A model generated the notes under the pieces. That model was not told the origin of the DNA and made no database searches. It saw only the letters and a list, made by a program, of their open reading frames with translations. Positions 25,507 to 33,404 of a stretch of 64,000 bases of DNA are shown here, piece after piece. The DNA is from Opitutus sp. GAS368 (GTDB taxonomy: Bacteria > Verrucomicrobiota > Verrucomicrobiia > Opitutales > Opitutaceae). Within the stretch, counting starts at the first letter, position 1. Each line of letters begins with the position of its first letter. The stretch spans positions 308,291 through 372,290 of the forward strand of contig NZ_LT629735.1 of assembly GCF_900104925.1 (NCBI RefSeq), given 5' to 3'. The position numbers were made by a program, and so were the translations under genes.

Positions 25507-26178
25507 CTACCAGGGCACCGTGGTCGCCGCGCCGGCATTGACCGCCGCGACCGCCGCCGCGTGGGCCGCCGTCGCCTCCTCGAGGCTGCCGGCGGTCATG
25601 TGCAGGTCGCGCAACAGGCCGTCGCGCAGGCCGTAGATCCAGCCGTGCACGGTCAGCTCCTGGCCGCGGGTCCACGCGTCCTGGACGATGGTGGTGGCGC
25701 AGACGTTGGCGGCCTGCTCGATGACGTTGAGCTCGCACAGCCGCGCGCTGCGCGCCGTGTCGTCGGGCAGCAGGTGCAGACAGCCCTCGTGTTTCTCGCG
25801 GACATCCTGCACGTGGCGCAGCCAGTTGTCGGCCAGGCCGACGCGCTCGCAGCGGATGACGCTGCGGATGCCGCCGCAACCGTAGTGGCCGACCACCATG
25901 ATGTGCTTCACCTTGAGCAGATCGACGGCGAACTGGATGACGGAAAGGCAGTTCAGGTCCGTGTGCACGACGACGTTCGCCACGTTGCGGTGCACGAACA
26001 CCTCGCCGGGCAGCAGGCCGATGATCTCGTTGGCCGGCACGCGCGAGTCCGAGCAGCCGATCCAGAGGTATTCCGGGTTCTGCTGGCGCGAGAGCTTCTG
26101 GAAAAACTCCGGATCCCGGCGCTTGATCGCCTCCGCCCAGACTTTGTTCTGATCGAACAGATTCTTCAGGCTGTGCAT
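25507..26178 (-). CDS. can: Beta-class carbonic anhydrase
   Basis: The enzyme interconverts CO2 and bicarbonate. The 223-residue protein carries the zinc ligands and catalytic dyad of beta carbonic anhydrases: Cys42 and Asp44 with Arg46 in GCSDSRVPAN, and His98 and Cys101 in VVGHYGCGGI. The C-terminal WIYGLRDGLL segment is also typical. It lies alone between the TPR gene and the divergent GH105 gene. No SulP transporter is next to it. Confidence 0.95.
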   Translation of the reverse strand: MHSLKNLFDQNKVWAEAIKRRDPEFFQKLSRQQNPEYLWIGCSDSRVPANEIIGLLPGEVFVHRNVANVVVHTDLNCLSVIQFAVDLLKVKHIMVVGHYGCGGIRSVIRCERVGLADNWLRHVQDVREKHEGCLHLLPDDTARSARLCELNVIEQAANVCATTIVQDAWTRGQELTVHGWIYGLRDGLLRDLHMTAGSLEEATAAHAAAVAAVNAGAATTVPW

Positions 26179-26291
26179 GCGGGGGCGAGATTTGGCGCGA
26201 CGCGCCGGTTGTCCACCCCGGAATTGCGGCTGCCTAACGGGTTAAGCACCCCGCGGGTTGCCCGGCGCCGGCGCGGCGGTTTGCTGGAGGG

Positions 26292-27446
26292 ATGAGTCCC
26301 CTGCCCCGCCTCGCCTCCCTCCTCACCCTTGGCCTCGCGCTGGCCGGTGCCACCGTTGCGACCGCCAAATATGACTTCGGCCCCTGGCCGGCCGGCACCT
26401 CGCCGCAGGAGATCGGCCGGCGCGTCGCGGAAAACTTTGCCGCCAAGCCGCACTCGAATTTCAACCGCCCCGGCCTGCCCAACAGCATCACCTATCCCGA
26501 AACCTGCACGTGGTATGGCGCCCTGGCCTTCGCCCAACTCGCCGGCGACAAGAACCTCACCACGAAGCTCGTCGCCCGTTTCGAGCCGCTCTTCGGCCCC
26601 GAGGCCGGGATGATCCCGAAGCCGGCCAACGTCGACGCCACGGTGTTCGGCGCCGTGCCCCTCGAACTCTACATCCAGACCAAGGAGAAGCGCTACCTTG
26701 AGGTCGGCCTGAACCTCGCGGACAAGCAGTGGGAAGCCCCGACCCCGGAGCAGCTCGACAAGCTCAAGCCGGAGCCGCGCGCCATCGCCGAACAGGCCCT
26801 GAAGGAGGGCCTCACCTGGCACACGCGCTACTGGATCGACGACATGTTCATGATCACGATGGTGCAGGCCCAGGCCTACCGCGCCACCGGCGACCGCAAA
26901 TACATCGACCGCACCGCCAGGGAAATGGTCTCCTACCTCGATCAGCTCCAGCAGCCGAACGGCCTCTTCTACCACGCGCCCGACGTGCCGTTCTTCTGGG
27001 GCCGCGGCGACGGCTGGATGGCCGCCGGTTCCGCGCAGCTCCTCAGCTCGCTGCCCGCCGACCACCCGGCCCGCGCCCGGATCATGGAAGGTTACAAGAA
27101 GATGATGGCCGCGCTGCTGCAGCACCAGCGGGCCGACGGCATGTGGGGCCAGCTCATCGACGACCCGGCCTCGTGGCCCGAGTCGTCCTGCACCGGCATG
27201 TTCGCCTACGCGTTCATCACCGGCGTGAAGCAAGGCTGGCTCGACGAGCAGACCTACGGCCCGGCCGCGAAGAAGGCCTGGCTCGCGCTCATCACCTGCC
27301 TCGAGCCCAACGCCGACATCCGCGAGGTCTGCGAGGGCACCAACAAGAAGAACGACCGGCAGTATTACCTCGACCGCAAGCGCAACACCGGCGATTTCCA
27401 CGGCCAGGCCCCGGTGCTCTGGTGCGCCGCCGCGCTGCTGCGCTGA
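26292..27446 (+). CDS. GH105 family hydrolase (unsaturated rhamnogalacturonyl hydrolase-like)
   Basis: Family 105 enzymes remove the unsaturated uronic acid left by pectin or ulvan lyases. The protein has 384 residues with a signal peptide (LASLLTLGLALAGATVATA). Family motifs are WYGALAFAQLAGD, TWHTRYWIDDMFM (the Asp pair includes the likely catalytic acid), FFWGRGDGWMAAG and SSCTGMFAYAF. No lyase or SusC/D-like gene adjoins it, so the polysaccharide is not indicated. Confidence 0.87.
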   Translation: MSPLPRLASLLTLGLALAGATVATAKYDFGPWPAGTSPQEIGRRVAENFAAKPHSNFNRPGLPNSITYPETCTWYGALAFAQLAGDKNLTTKLVARFEPLFGPEAGMIPKPANVDATVFGAVPLELYIQTKEKRYLEVGLNLADKQWEAPTPEQLDKLKPEPRAIAEQALKEGLTWHTRYWIDDMFMITMVQAQAYRATGDRKYIDRTAREMVSYLDQLQQPNGLFYHAPDVPFFWGRGDGWMAAGSAQLLSSLPADHPARARIMEGYKKMMAALLQHQRADGMWGQLIDDPASWPESSCTGMFAYAFITGVKQGWLDEQTYGPAAKKAWLALITCLEPNADIREVCEGTNKKNDRQYYLDRKRNTGDFHGQAPVLWCAAALLR

Positions 27447-27546
27447 GGCTCCCCGTCTCCCCGTCCCTTTCCGCAGGAAAGCTGGGTCGCTTTTTACCGC
27501 GAGTGGGTTTCTCTGGGTGGCCGCTTTCCGCCTCCCAGCCACCAGC

Positions 27547-28560
27547 ATGAAACGACGCGCCCACAGCCTTGCTCTGCTTCTGCTCGCCCTGACGGGCGCC
27601 ACCGCCGCCGAGACGCCCCCGCCTTGGGCCTACGGTTTCAAGAACCCCATGCCGCCAGACGCCCCTCCGGCGGTCGTCGCGGCACCGGGCACAGCGACTC
27701 CGCCGTTGCCGGACCACCCGTTGCTCAGCCTGCCCGGCACCGATCGGCGATTCACGCCGGCCGAAATCAGGGACAACTTCAATCCGGCTGACTGGTATCC
27801 CGGCGACCACCCGCCCATGCCGGAAATCGTGGCACACGGGAAGCCGCCAATCGTTTGGGCCTGCGCCCGGTGTCACAACCCGAATGGCAAGGGTCGCCCG
27901 GAAAACGCCGGGATCGCGGGTCTGCCCGTCGACTATTTCATAGAACAAATGCAGGCGTTCCGCAACGGCGAGCGCAAGTCCTCCGATGTCCGCAAGCCCA
28001 ACACGCCGCTGATGGTCAGCTACGCCCAGGCCATGAACGACCAGGAAATCCGGGCGGCGGCCGAATACTTCGGCGCGATGAAGTGGACGCCTTGGATCCG
28101 CGTGGTCGAGACCGCCCGCGTGCCCCAGACGACCGTCTCGGCCGGGATGTTTCTGCCGGTGGCTGGCGGCGCGGACGAAGCGCTCGGTGACCGGATCATC
28201 GAGGTGCCGGAGGATGCCGACGTGGTCGAAATCCAACGCAGTCCCCGCGTCGGTTTCATCGCCTATGTCCCCTTTGGCAGCCTCAAACGTGGCGAGGAAC
28301 TTGTCACCACGGGCGGCGGACGGACGGTGCTGTGCTCGGCCTGCCACGGACCGGAGTTCAAGGGCCTGACGTTGCCCGAGGTCGGCCCCATCCCGAGCCT
28401 GGCCGGACGCTCGCCCAGCTACATCGTGCGCCAATTGTTCGACCTCAAGGAGGGCCTGCGCCACGGCAAACGCGCCGACTTGATGAAGCCCGTCGTCGCC
28501 AACCTCAACACCAACGACATGCTTGCGATCGCCGCCTACCTCGCGTCCCGCACTCCCTGA
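27547..28560 (+). CDS. Dihaem c-type cytochrome
   Basis: The 337-residue exported protein (signal MKRRAHSLALLLLALTGATAA) has two haem-binding CxxCH motifs: CARCH at 106-110 and CSACH at 263-267. Candidate distal Met ligands are in MPPDAP, TPLMVSYA and DLMKP. The second half, ending NLNTNDMLAIAAYLAS, is like the repeat of cytochrome c4/c553. A spacer of about 80 residues between the two haem domains is unlike compact c4. It probably carries electrons in the periplasm; the partner oxidase is not in the window. Confidence 0.88.
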   Translation: MKRRAHSLALLLLALTGATAAETPPPWAYGFKNPMPPDAPPAVVAAPGTATPPLPDHPLLSLPGTDRRFTPAEIRDNFNPADWYPGDHPPMPEIVAHGKPPIVWACARCHNPNGKGRPENAGIAGLPVDYFIEQMQAFRNGERKSSDVRKPNTPLMVSYAQAMNDQEIRAAAEYFGAMKWTPWIRVVETARVPQTTVSAGMFLPVAGGADEALGDRIIEVPEDADVVEIQRSPRVGFIAYVPFGSLKRGEELVTTGGGRTVLCSACHGPEFKGLTLPEVGPIPSLAGRSPSYIVRQLFDLKEGLRHGKRADLMKPVVANLNTNDMLAIAAYLASRTP

Positions 28561-28576
28561 ACCGAACCCGCCCATC

Positions 28577-29422
28577 GTGTCCCTCACCTGCCCTCTTTGC
28601 CACGGTGCGCTGATCCCCGTCGAAAAATCCTACCGCTGCTCCAAGGGGCACAGCTTCGACCTGGCCAGGGAAGGCTATCTCTCGCTCCTGCACGGCCGGC
28701 AAAAAGGCGAAGGCCGGGGCGACAGCAAGGCCATGATGCTGGCCCGGGATCGCGTGCATCGCGCGGGAGTTTTCGATCCGCTGGTGTCCGCACTGGCCGC
28801 GTTGCCGTTCGAGACGCCGCCGCGCACTTTGCTGGAGCTGGGCTGCGGTGAGGGATTCTTTCTCGGCCACATGGCGAAATCACATGGCATCGCCACCAGC
28901 TACGGCCTGGACCTGTCGGTCGATGCGGTGAAGCTGTCCGCCAGGACACTGAAGCAATCGCTGATCCTGCGCGCGGACCTGTTGCAAGCCCTGCCGTTTG
29001 CGGACGGAAGCCTGGACCTGGTGCAATCGATCTTCGCCCCGCGGCCACTGGCCGAAATCAAACGGGTGCTGCGCCCGGGCGGGTATGCCCTCTTCGTTTA
29101 TCCCCAAGGAGACCACTGGCAGGAACTCCGCGCCTTCCTTCCCTTGGCCGGGATCGGCGAAGACAAACTCCCGGCCAATCTGGAGGGCTTTGCGGCTACA
29201 GCCTCCTTGCACGTGACCGAGAAACTCGCTCTTCCCCACGCCGTGCTGGTCGACCTGGTGGAAATGTCCCCTTCCATCCATCGCCTGACCCGGGAGGGAA
29301 CACCTTGGCAAACCCTCCTGCCCGCCAGTTTGGCGGCGACCCTCTCCTTGCGTCTGGCGCTTTTTCGGAAGGACAGAAACTCTGATTTACAGCCACCCGT
29401 ATTATCTAGGATCAACGCTTAG
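28577..29422 (+). CDS. RlmA-like 23S rRNA guanine-N1 methyltransferase
   Basis: The 281-residue protein begins (GTG start) with a zinc ribbon, CPLCHG...YRCSKGHSFD, followed by REGYLSLL. This is the hallmark of RlmA/RrmA, which methylates G745 or G748 of 23S rRNA. SAM motif I is LLELGCGEGFFLG, and IFAPRPLAEIKRVLRPGGYAL is the post-motif region. The GTG was chosen because it puts the zinc ribbon at the N-terminus. The last residues are read through the left end of an inserted repeat, so the natural C-terminus may be altered. Confidence 0.87.
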   Translation: MSLTCPLCHGALIPVEKSYRCSKGHSFDLAREGYLSLLHGRQKGEGRGDSKAMMLARDRVHRAGVFDPLVSALAALPFETPPRTLLELGCGEGFFLGHMAKSHGIATSYGLDLSVDAVKLSARTLKQSLILRADLLQALPFADGSLDLVQSIFAPRPLAEIKRVLRPGGYALFVYPQGDHWQELRAFLPLAGIGEDKLPANLEGFAATASLHVTEKLALPHAVLVDLVEMSPSIHRLTREGTPWQTLLPASLAATLSLRLALFRKDRNSDLQPPVLSRINA

Positions 29423-29589
29423 GGAGTGTTTTCAAACCCGGTTTGTCATCCTGAGCGGAGCGAAGGATCCACGGCAACGAAGGCCATATCGCGAGCGAAC
29501 GCATGGATGAGGATGTCGCTGCGCTCGGAACTTCACTTCGTTCAGAATGACAGGAAACGGATATTTGTTGGGTTTGAAAACACTCCCTA
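29420..29589. mobile_element. MITE-like element of 170 bp with TA ends
   Basis: Perfect 20-base terminal inverted repeats (29420-29439 and 29570-29589) begin TAGGGAGTGTTTTC and end at TA. Inside is a second, imperfect inverted repeat built on GTCATCCTGAGC...GCGAAG. No protein is encoded. The left end supplies the TAG stop codon of the RlmA-like gene. TA ends fit IS630/mariner-type target duplication. A related element with the same core lies at 36136-36284. Confidence 0.78.
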
Positions 29590-29724
29590 GCCTTCGCCGT
29601 ACGTTTTATCTCATCCAGAATATGATGCTTATCCATAGGGAAGATAACGTGAACTTAGCTATGCAAAGAGGATGAACGAGCATTCATTTTGGTATCTTTG
29701 CACCACGTGCGGTCAAAGCACCCT

Positions 29725-29811
29725 AAGGTCGCGGCTTTCGGGACTGTTTGAAGATACTGGAGATCGTTGCCCGTGCCGGTGCGGTCGAAAATCTGCAGAC
29801 GGCGGTTCATT
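29725..29811 (-). pseudogene. Displaced 3'-end remnant of an RlmI-like gene
   Basis: The minus strand reads NRRLQIFDRTGTG, matching NRRMQIFDRTGPG near the C-terminus of the intact methyltransferase at 30377-31636, then loses frame. Nucleotide similarity continues through the segment equivalent to CLESRYLKL with about one base missing. About 87 bases are recognisable. It begins exactly at the brnA stop codon, so brnTA lies between the intact gene and this second tail. Confidence 0.7.
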
Positions 29812-30049
29812 CCATACGAGTGGCCACCCGGTCGAGCACTTCGCGGATGAGTGCCTGGTAGGGCATCCGGTGTTTCTTCGCCATGCGGCGGAACTTGGAC
29901 AGGCTGCCGGCACTGAGGTTGATCGTCACCTTCTCTCGCTCAAGGGCGCGGGCAAACTCGGCCGGCGAAGGCAGGATGTCCTCGAACACGACGAAGAGTT
30001 TGTCGGGCATCTCGCCGCGATCATCGGCGTAGTTAACTTTTTTCTTCAT
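29807..30049 (-). CDS. brnA: BrnA-type antitoxin
   Basis: This 80-residue protein ends in a ribbon-helix-helix-like domain (KVTINLSAGSLSKFRRMAKKH, then YQALIREVLDRVATRM), as in CopG/BrnA antitoxins, which bind the toxin and repress the operon. Its ATG lies inside the toxin gene (17-base overlap), the toxin-first order typical of brnTA. The stop codon abuts the methyltransferase remnant. Confidence 0.82.
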   Translation of the reverse strand: MKKKVNYADDRGEMPDKLFVVFEDILPSPAEFARALEREKVTINLSAGSLSKFRRMAKKHRMPYQALIREVLDRVATRME

Positions 30050-30302
30050 AAATTCGTTCTCCTTTTCGCCAGTAGCCGGCACCCATCACCCGGATAACAC
30101 CCGCCCTGAGCACAAAGCGCACAGTCAGGATACCGTAACCGTCGTGCCCGACACACCAGAACCGTCCTTCTGTCTGGCTGTGCTTGCGGTCAGCCAAAAG
30201 GACGCGACCAGGATCGGCGAACACTTGGGGCACCGTCTCAAAGCCGACCCCGTGCTTGCGCCGGTTAGCCTGCTCCTTGGCTTTGTCCCACGTGAACTGC
30301 AC
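30033..30302 (-). CDS. brnT: BrnT family RNase toxin
   Basis: BrnT is a small RelE-fold ribonuclease that halts translation. From GTG 30302 the protein is 89 residues: VQFTWDKAKEQANRRKHGVGFETVPQVF is the classic N-terminus, followed by DRKHSQTEGRF, TVRFVLR and the C-terminal RVMGAGYWRKGERIYEE. It overlaps brnA. The pair sits between the RlmI-like gene and a displaced copy of that gene's tail, which indicates recent arrival. Confidence 0.87.
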   Translation of the reverse strand: MQFTWDKAKEQANRRKHGVGFETVPQVFADPGRVLLADRKHSQTEGRFWCVGHDGYGILTVRFVLRAGVIRVMGAGYWRKGERIYEEKS

Positions 30303-30344
30303 GCACCACAGCCATACGAAGGTATGGCTTGGCGTCAAGCAGCC

Positions 30345-30370
30345 GATCGGGGCGTAAAGCCCCTCCTACA
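30345..30370. repeat. REP-like hairpin (GGGGC core, TGTAGGAG tip)
   Basis: On the minus strand this is TGTAGGAG followed by the hairpin GGGGC TTTAC GCCCC and GATC. It lies just after the RlmI-like gene. A near-identical copy is at 31811-31835, after the thymidine phosphorylase-like gene. Confidence 0.7.
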
Positions 30371-30376
30371 ACAGAT

Positions 30377-31636
30377 TCATACCACCCGCGCCCAGAGGAG
30401 CTTGAGGTAGCGGCTTTCGAGGCAGTTGGAGTAGACGGGGTGGTCCACGCCGGGGCCGGTGCGGTCGAAGATCTGCATCCGACGGTTGAGGCGGTGCACG
30501 CCCTTGATGACGCATTCCTCGAACGTCTCCAGCGACACGAGGCCGGAGCACGAGCACGTGACAAACAGGCCGCCGGGCTTCACCAGGCTGGCGGCGATGG
30601 TGTTCAGGTCGGCGTATTTCCGCATGCCCTCGGCGGCACCGGCGGGCTCGCGGGTCATGACAAACTTAGGCGGGTCACACATGACCGCGTCGAACTGCTC
30701 GCCGTTCTTCATCATCTGCCGCGCGTAGGCGAAGGCGTCGGCGTGCACCCACTTGAGCTTGTTGGGCGAAACCTGGTTGAGGTTGGCGTTGCGCCGGCCC
30801 TGCGCGATGACCTTCTCGTCGAGATCGACCGCCGTGATCTCGGTCGCACCGCCGAACGCGGCGTTGATGGAGAAACCGCCCGTGTAGCTACAGAGGTCGA
30901 GCACGCGGGCGCCCTTCACCAGCGTGCCGAAGCGCTTCCGGTTGTCGCGCTGGTCGCAGAAGAAGCCGGTCTTGTGGCCCTCGGCGAAATCCACCTCGTA
31001 TTTCACCCCACCCTCGCGAATGCGCACCTTGTCCGGCGCCGACGCGGTGATTTCCTTCATCTGCGATGGCTTGATACCTTCGAGGCTGCCGAGGTCGTGG
31101 TCCACGTGGACGCGGACGTGCTTCGTGCCGAGCAGCGCGTGCAGCAGTGGCAGCCATTTCGGCAGGCGCTGGAAGATGCCGAGCGAATAGACGTCGCAAT
31201 AAAGCGTGTCGGCGTAGCGGTCGATCGTCAGCCCGCTGATGCCGTCGCCGTCGGAGTTGATGACGCGCCAGGCGTCGGTCGACTCGTCGAGCTTGAACAT
31301 GTCCTGGCGCAGCGCGACGGCGCGGCGGATGGCCATTTCAAAGTATTCCTCACCGATGGGCTGGTTTGAGTGGACGACGACGCGCAGCGGCATCTTGGCG
31401 CGCGGGTTGAAGAGCCCGGTGCCGACGCGATGGCCGAACTTGTCGTAGACCGCGACGAGGTCGCCCGGCCGGGCGTCGCGCGACACATCGCCCAGCATGC
31501 GGGGAAAGATGGCCGGCTGGAACGAGACGAACTTGAGCTGCGCCCACGGTTTGGACCACTGCTCCGGCGGCAGCGGCTCGCCCGGATCGGGGCGAAAGGG
31601 GTTGAGCGGGGTCTTCTCGGCGGTCTCGTCAGACAT
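30377..31636 (-). CDS. RlmI-like class I rRNA methyltransferase
   Basis: The 419-residue protein follows the RlmI (23S rRNA m5C1962 methyltransferase) plan. The N-terminal PUA-type region reads IFPRMLGDVSRDARPGDLVAVYD and FNPRAKMPLRVV. A Rossmann methyltransferase domain follows, with HKTGFFCDQRDNRKRF, VLDLCSYTGGFSINAAFGGA (SAM motif I), FDAVMCDPPKFV (motif IV) and a catalytic Cys in VTCSCSGLV. The target base is inferred from the family. Downstream lie a REP hairpin and brnTA. Confidence 0.88.
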   Translation of the reverse strand: MSDETAEKTPLNPFRPDPGEPLPPEQWSKPWAQLKFVSFQPAIFPRMLGDVSRDARPGDLVAVYDKFGHRVGTGLFNPRAKMPLRVVVHSNQPIGEEYFEMAIRRAVALRQDMFKLDESTDAWRVINSDGDGISGLTIDRYADTLYCDVYSLGIFQRLPKWLPLLHALLGTKHVRVHVDHDLGSLEGIKPSQMKEITASAPDKVRIREGGVKYEVDFAEGHKTGFFCDQRDNRKRFGTLVKGARVLDLCSYTGGFSINAAFGGATEITAVDLDEKVIAQGRRNANLNQVSPNKLKWVHADAFAYARQMMKNGEQFDAVMCDPPKFVMTREPAGAAEGMRKYADLNTIAASLVKPGGLFVTCSCSGLVSLETFEECVIKGVHRLNRRMQIFDRTGPGVDHPVYSNCLESRYLKLLWARVV

Positions 31637-31678
31637 CGCCCTCACGCAAAGACGGGAAGACGTGAAGGGCGATTCTTT

Positions 31679-31762
31679 TGTAGGGGCGTCGCTTGACGAC
31701 GCCCTCGCTTGCGCAGGCGGCTGACAACCCAGTCGCGGGCGTCGTCAAGCGACGCCCCTACA
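31679..31762. repeat. REP-like inverted repeat, TGTAGGGGCG family
   Basis: Two perfect 26-base inverted arms (31679-31704 and 31737-31762) flank a 32-base centre. Each arm holds its own hairpin, GGGCGTCG CTTGA CGACGCCC. The same design with compensating base changes is found at 55592-55643. Confidence 0.88.
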
Positions 31763-31769
31763 GGAAGGG

Positions 31770-31804
31770 ACCAAAGAAAAAGGCCGGTCCGCGGGGACCG
31801 GCCT
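31770..31804 (-). terminator. Intrinsic terminator of the thymidine phosphorylase-like gene
   Basis: A perfect 10-bp stem, AGGCCGGTCC with GGACCGGCCT (31781-31790 and 31795-31804) and a 4-base loop, is followed on the minus strand by TTTTTCTTT. It lies about 45 bases after the stop. Confidence 0.85.
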
Positions 31805-31810
31805 GAAAGA

Positions 31811-31835
31811 ATCGGGGCATAAAGCCCCTCCTACA
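31811..31835. repeat. REP-like hairpin, second copy of the GGGGC/TGTAGGAG unit
   Basis: The minus strand reads TGTAGGAG GGGC TTTAT GCCCC GAT. It differs by one loop base from the unit at 30345-30370 and lies between the gene end and its terminator. Confidence 0.7.
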
Positions 31836-31847
31836 GTTGGCGTCAAC

Positions 31848-33194
31848 TTACGCCACGCGCTCGACGACGAGCGGGGGCGGGATGGGCCGCTTGGGCGCGA
31901 GGCGGTAGGCGTCCTTGAAGAAGTTGAGCGCCTGCTCGAGCTTCGCCTCGTCGTTGTAGTGGATCATCATCAGCGGCTCGCCCTGCTTGACCTGCGTGCC
32001 GACCTTCTTGATCTCCGAGACGCCGACGGCGTAGTCGATCCGGTTGTGGTGGGCGGCGTCCTTGCCGGCGCCGAGGAGCGAAACGCCCTTGGCGATCATG
32101 GCGGCGTTGATGGTGTGCACGTAGCCGCGCTTCGGGGCGGGCAGCTTGCGGATGTGCTTCGCCGTCGGGAATTTTTCCGGGTGGTCGATGTAGGAGATGT
32201 CGCCGCCCTGGGCCTTGATCATGTCCTTGAACTTCTCGAGGGCGGAGCCGTCGGTCAGGTGGCGCTGCACGGTCTGCTTGGCCGAGAGCGTGGAGCCGGC
32301 GACGCCGGCGAGGCGGACGATCTCCATGCCAAGTTTCAGCACGAGTTCCTTCATGTCCTCGGGGCCCTCGCCCTTGAGAAGCGCGATGGCCTCCTTGATC
32401 TCAAGCGCGGTGCCGACGGTGTCGCCGAGCGGCTGGTTCATGTCGGTGACGAGCGCGACGCAGCGGCGCTTCATGGAGCGGCCGACGCGGGTCATGGAGC
32501 GGGCGAGCTGCTTGGCCTGCTCGAGATCCTTGATGAAGGAACCGTTGCCCCACTTCACGTCGATGACGAGGCCCTCGGCGCCCTCGGCCAGCTTCTTGGA
32601 AAGCACGCTGCCGGTGATGAGCGGGAGGCTCGGGATGGTGCCGGTCTCGAGGCGGAGGTCGTAGAAGATCTTGTCCGCCGGGGCGAGCTCGGGGCTCTGC
32701 TCGGCGATGGCGCCGCCGACGCGGGCGAGCTGGTCGACAAAGTGCTGGATGGACATGTGGCTCTTGAAGCCGGGGACGGCCGAGAGCTTCTCCAGCGTGG
32801 TGATGACGAACTCCTGCTCGACACCGCACATCATGGGGACGACCACGCCGCTGGCCATGGCGAGCGGGGCGAGGACCAGGGCCGTTTTGTCACCGACACC
32901 ACCAGTGGAATACTTGTCGATCTTCGGCTTCGAAATGTGTGACAAATCGATGACTTCGCCGGAGAGCATCATCTCCTCCGTGAGGATCGCCGTCTCCTGG
33001 GCCGACATATTGGCGAAGTAAATCGCCATCAACAAGGCGGCCTGCTGGTGCTGCGGCATCTCCCCATCAAGGGTCGAATCGATAATGTAGCGGATTTCTT
33101 CCTGCGTAAATTCCTGGCCGTCGCGTTTCTTCTCAATCAATGAAGTAAACGACGGCTTGATGAACCGACGCGTGGGAATGGGACGTTTTCTCAT
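31848..33194 (-). CDS. Thymidine/pyrimidine-nucleoside phosphorylase-like protein
   Basis: The 448-residue protein is collinear with thymidine phosphorylase. It has an N-terminal helical domain (SLIEKKRDGQEFTQEEIRYIID), the phosphate loop KYSTGGVGDKTALVLAP, base-side residues (YDLRLETGTIPSLPLITGSVLSKKLAEG) and the C-terminal barrel domain. The next phosphate-site segment, normally SGRGLGHTGGT, is CGVEQEFVITT at 123-133. That may change phosphate binding or substrate. I used ATG 33194 (MRKRPIPTRR). An earlier ATG at 33320 adds 42 residues with no match to the family. Confidence 0.82.
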   Translation of the reverse strand: MRKRPIPTRRFIKPSFTSLIEKKRDGQEFTQEEIRYIIDSTLDGEMPQHQQAALLMAIYFANMSAQETAILTEEMMLSGEVIDLSHISKPKIDKYSTGGVGDKTALVLAPLAMASGVVVPMMCGVEQEFVITTLEKLSAVPGFKSHMSIQHFVDQLARVGGAIAEQSPELAPADKIFYDLRLETGTIPSLPLITGSVLSKKLAEGAEGLVIDVKWGNGSFIKDLEQAKQLARSMTRVGRSMKRRCVALVTDMNQPLGDTVGTALEIKEAIALLKGEGPEDMKELVLKLGMEIVRLAGVAGSTLSAKQTVQRHLTDGSALEKFKDMIKAQGGDISYIDHPEKFPTAKHIRKLPAPKRGYVHTINAAMIAKGVSLLGAGKDAAHHNRIDYAVGVSEIKKVGTQVKQGEPLMMIHYNDEAKLEQALNFFKDAYRLAPKRPIPPPLVVERVA

Positions 33195-33404
33195 GGAAGT
33201 CACTATGGTGTCAGGGGGGATGGCGCCGTGCGGCGCAAAGCTCGCAGAGGCAATGGGTTTTGCCAATTTTGTCGAGCTTAAAATGACCGGATTCTCGGCT
33301 ATATTTACATCGATTGTCATGCGACAGGATACCCCGATTTAGCAAACCCGCAACCCGCCAAAATCCTTCTTGCTCAAAGCCAAGCGCAATTCCTCAATCA
33401 CGCA

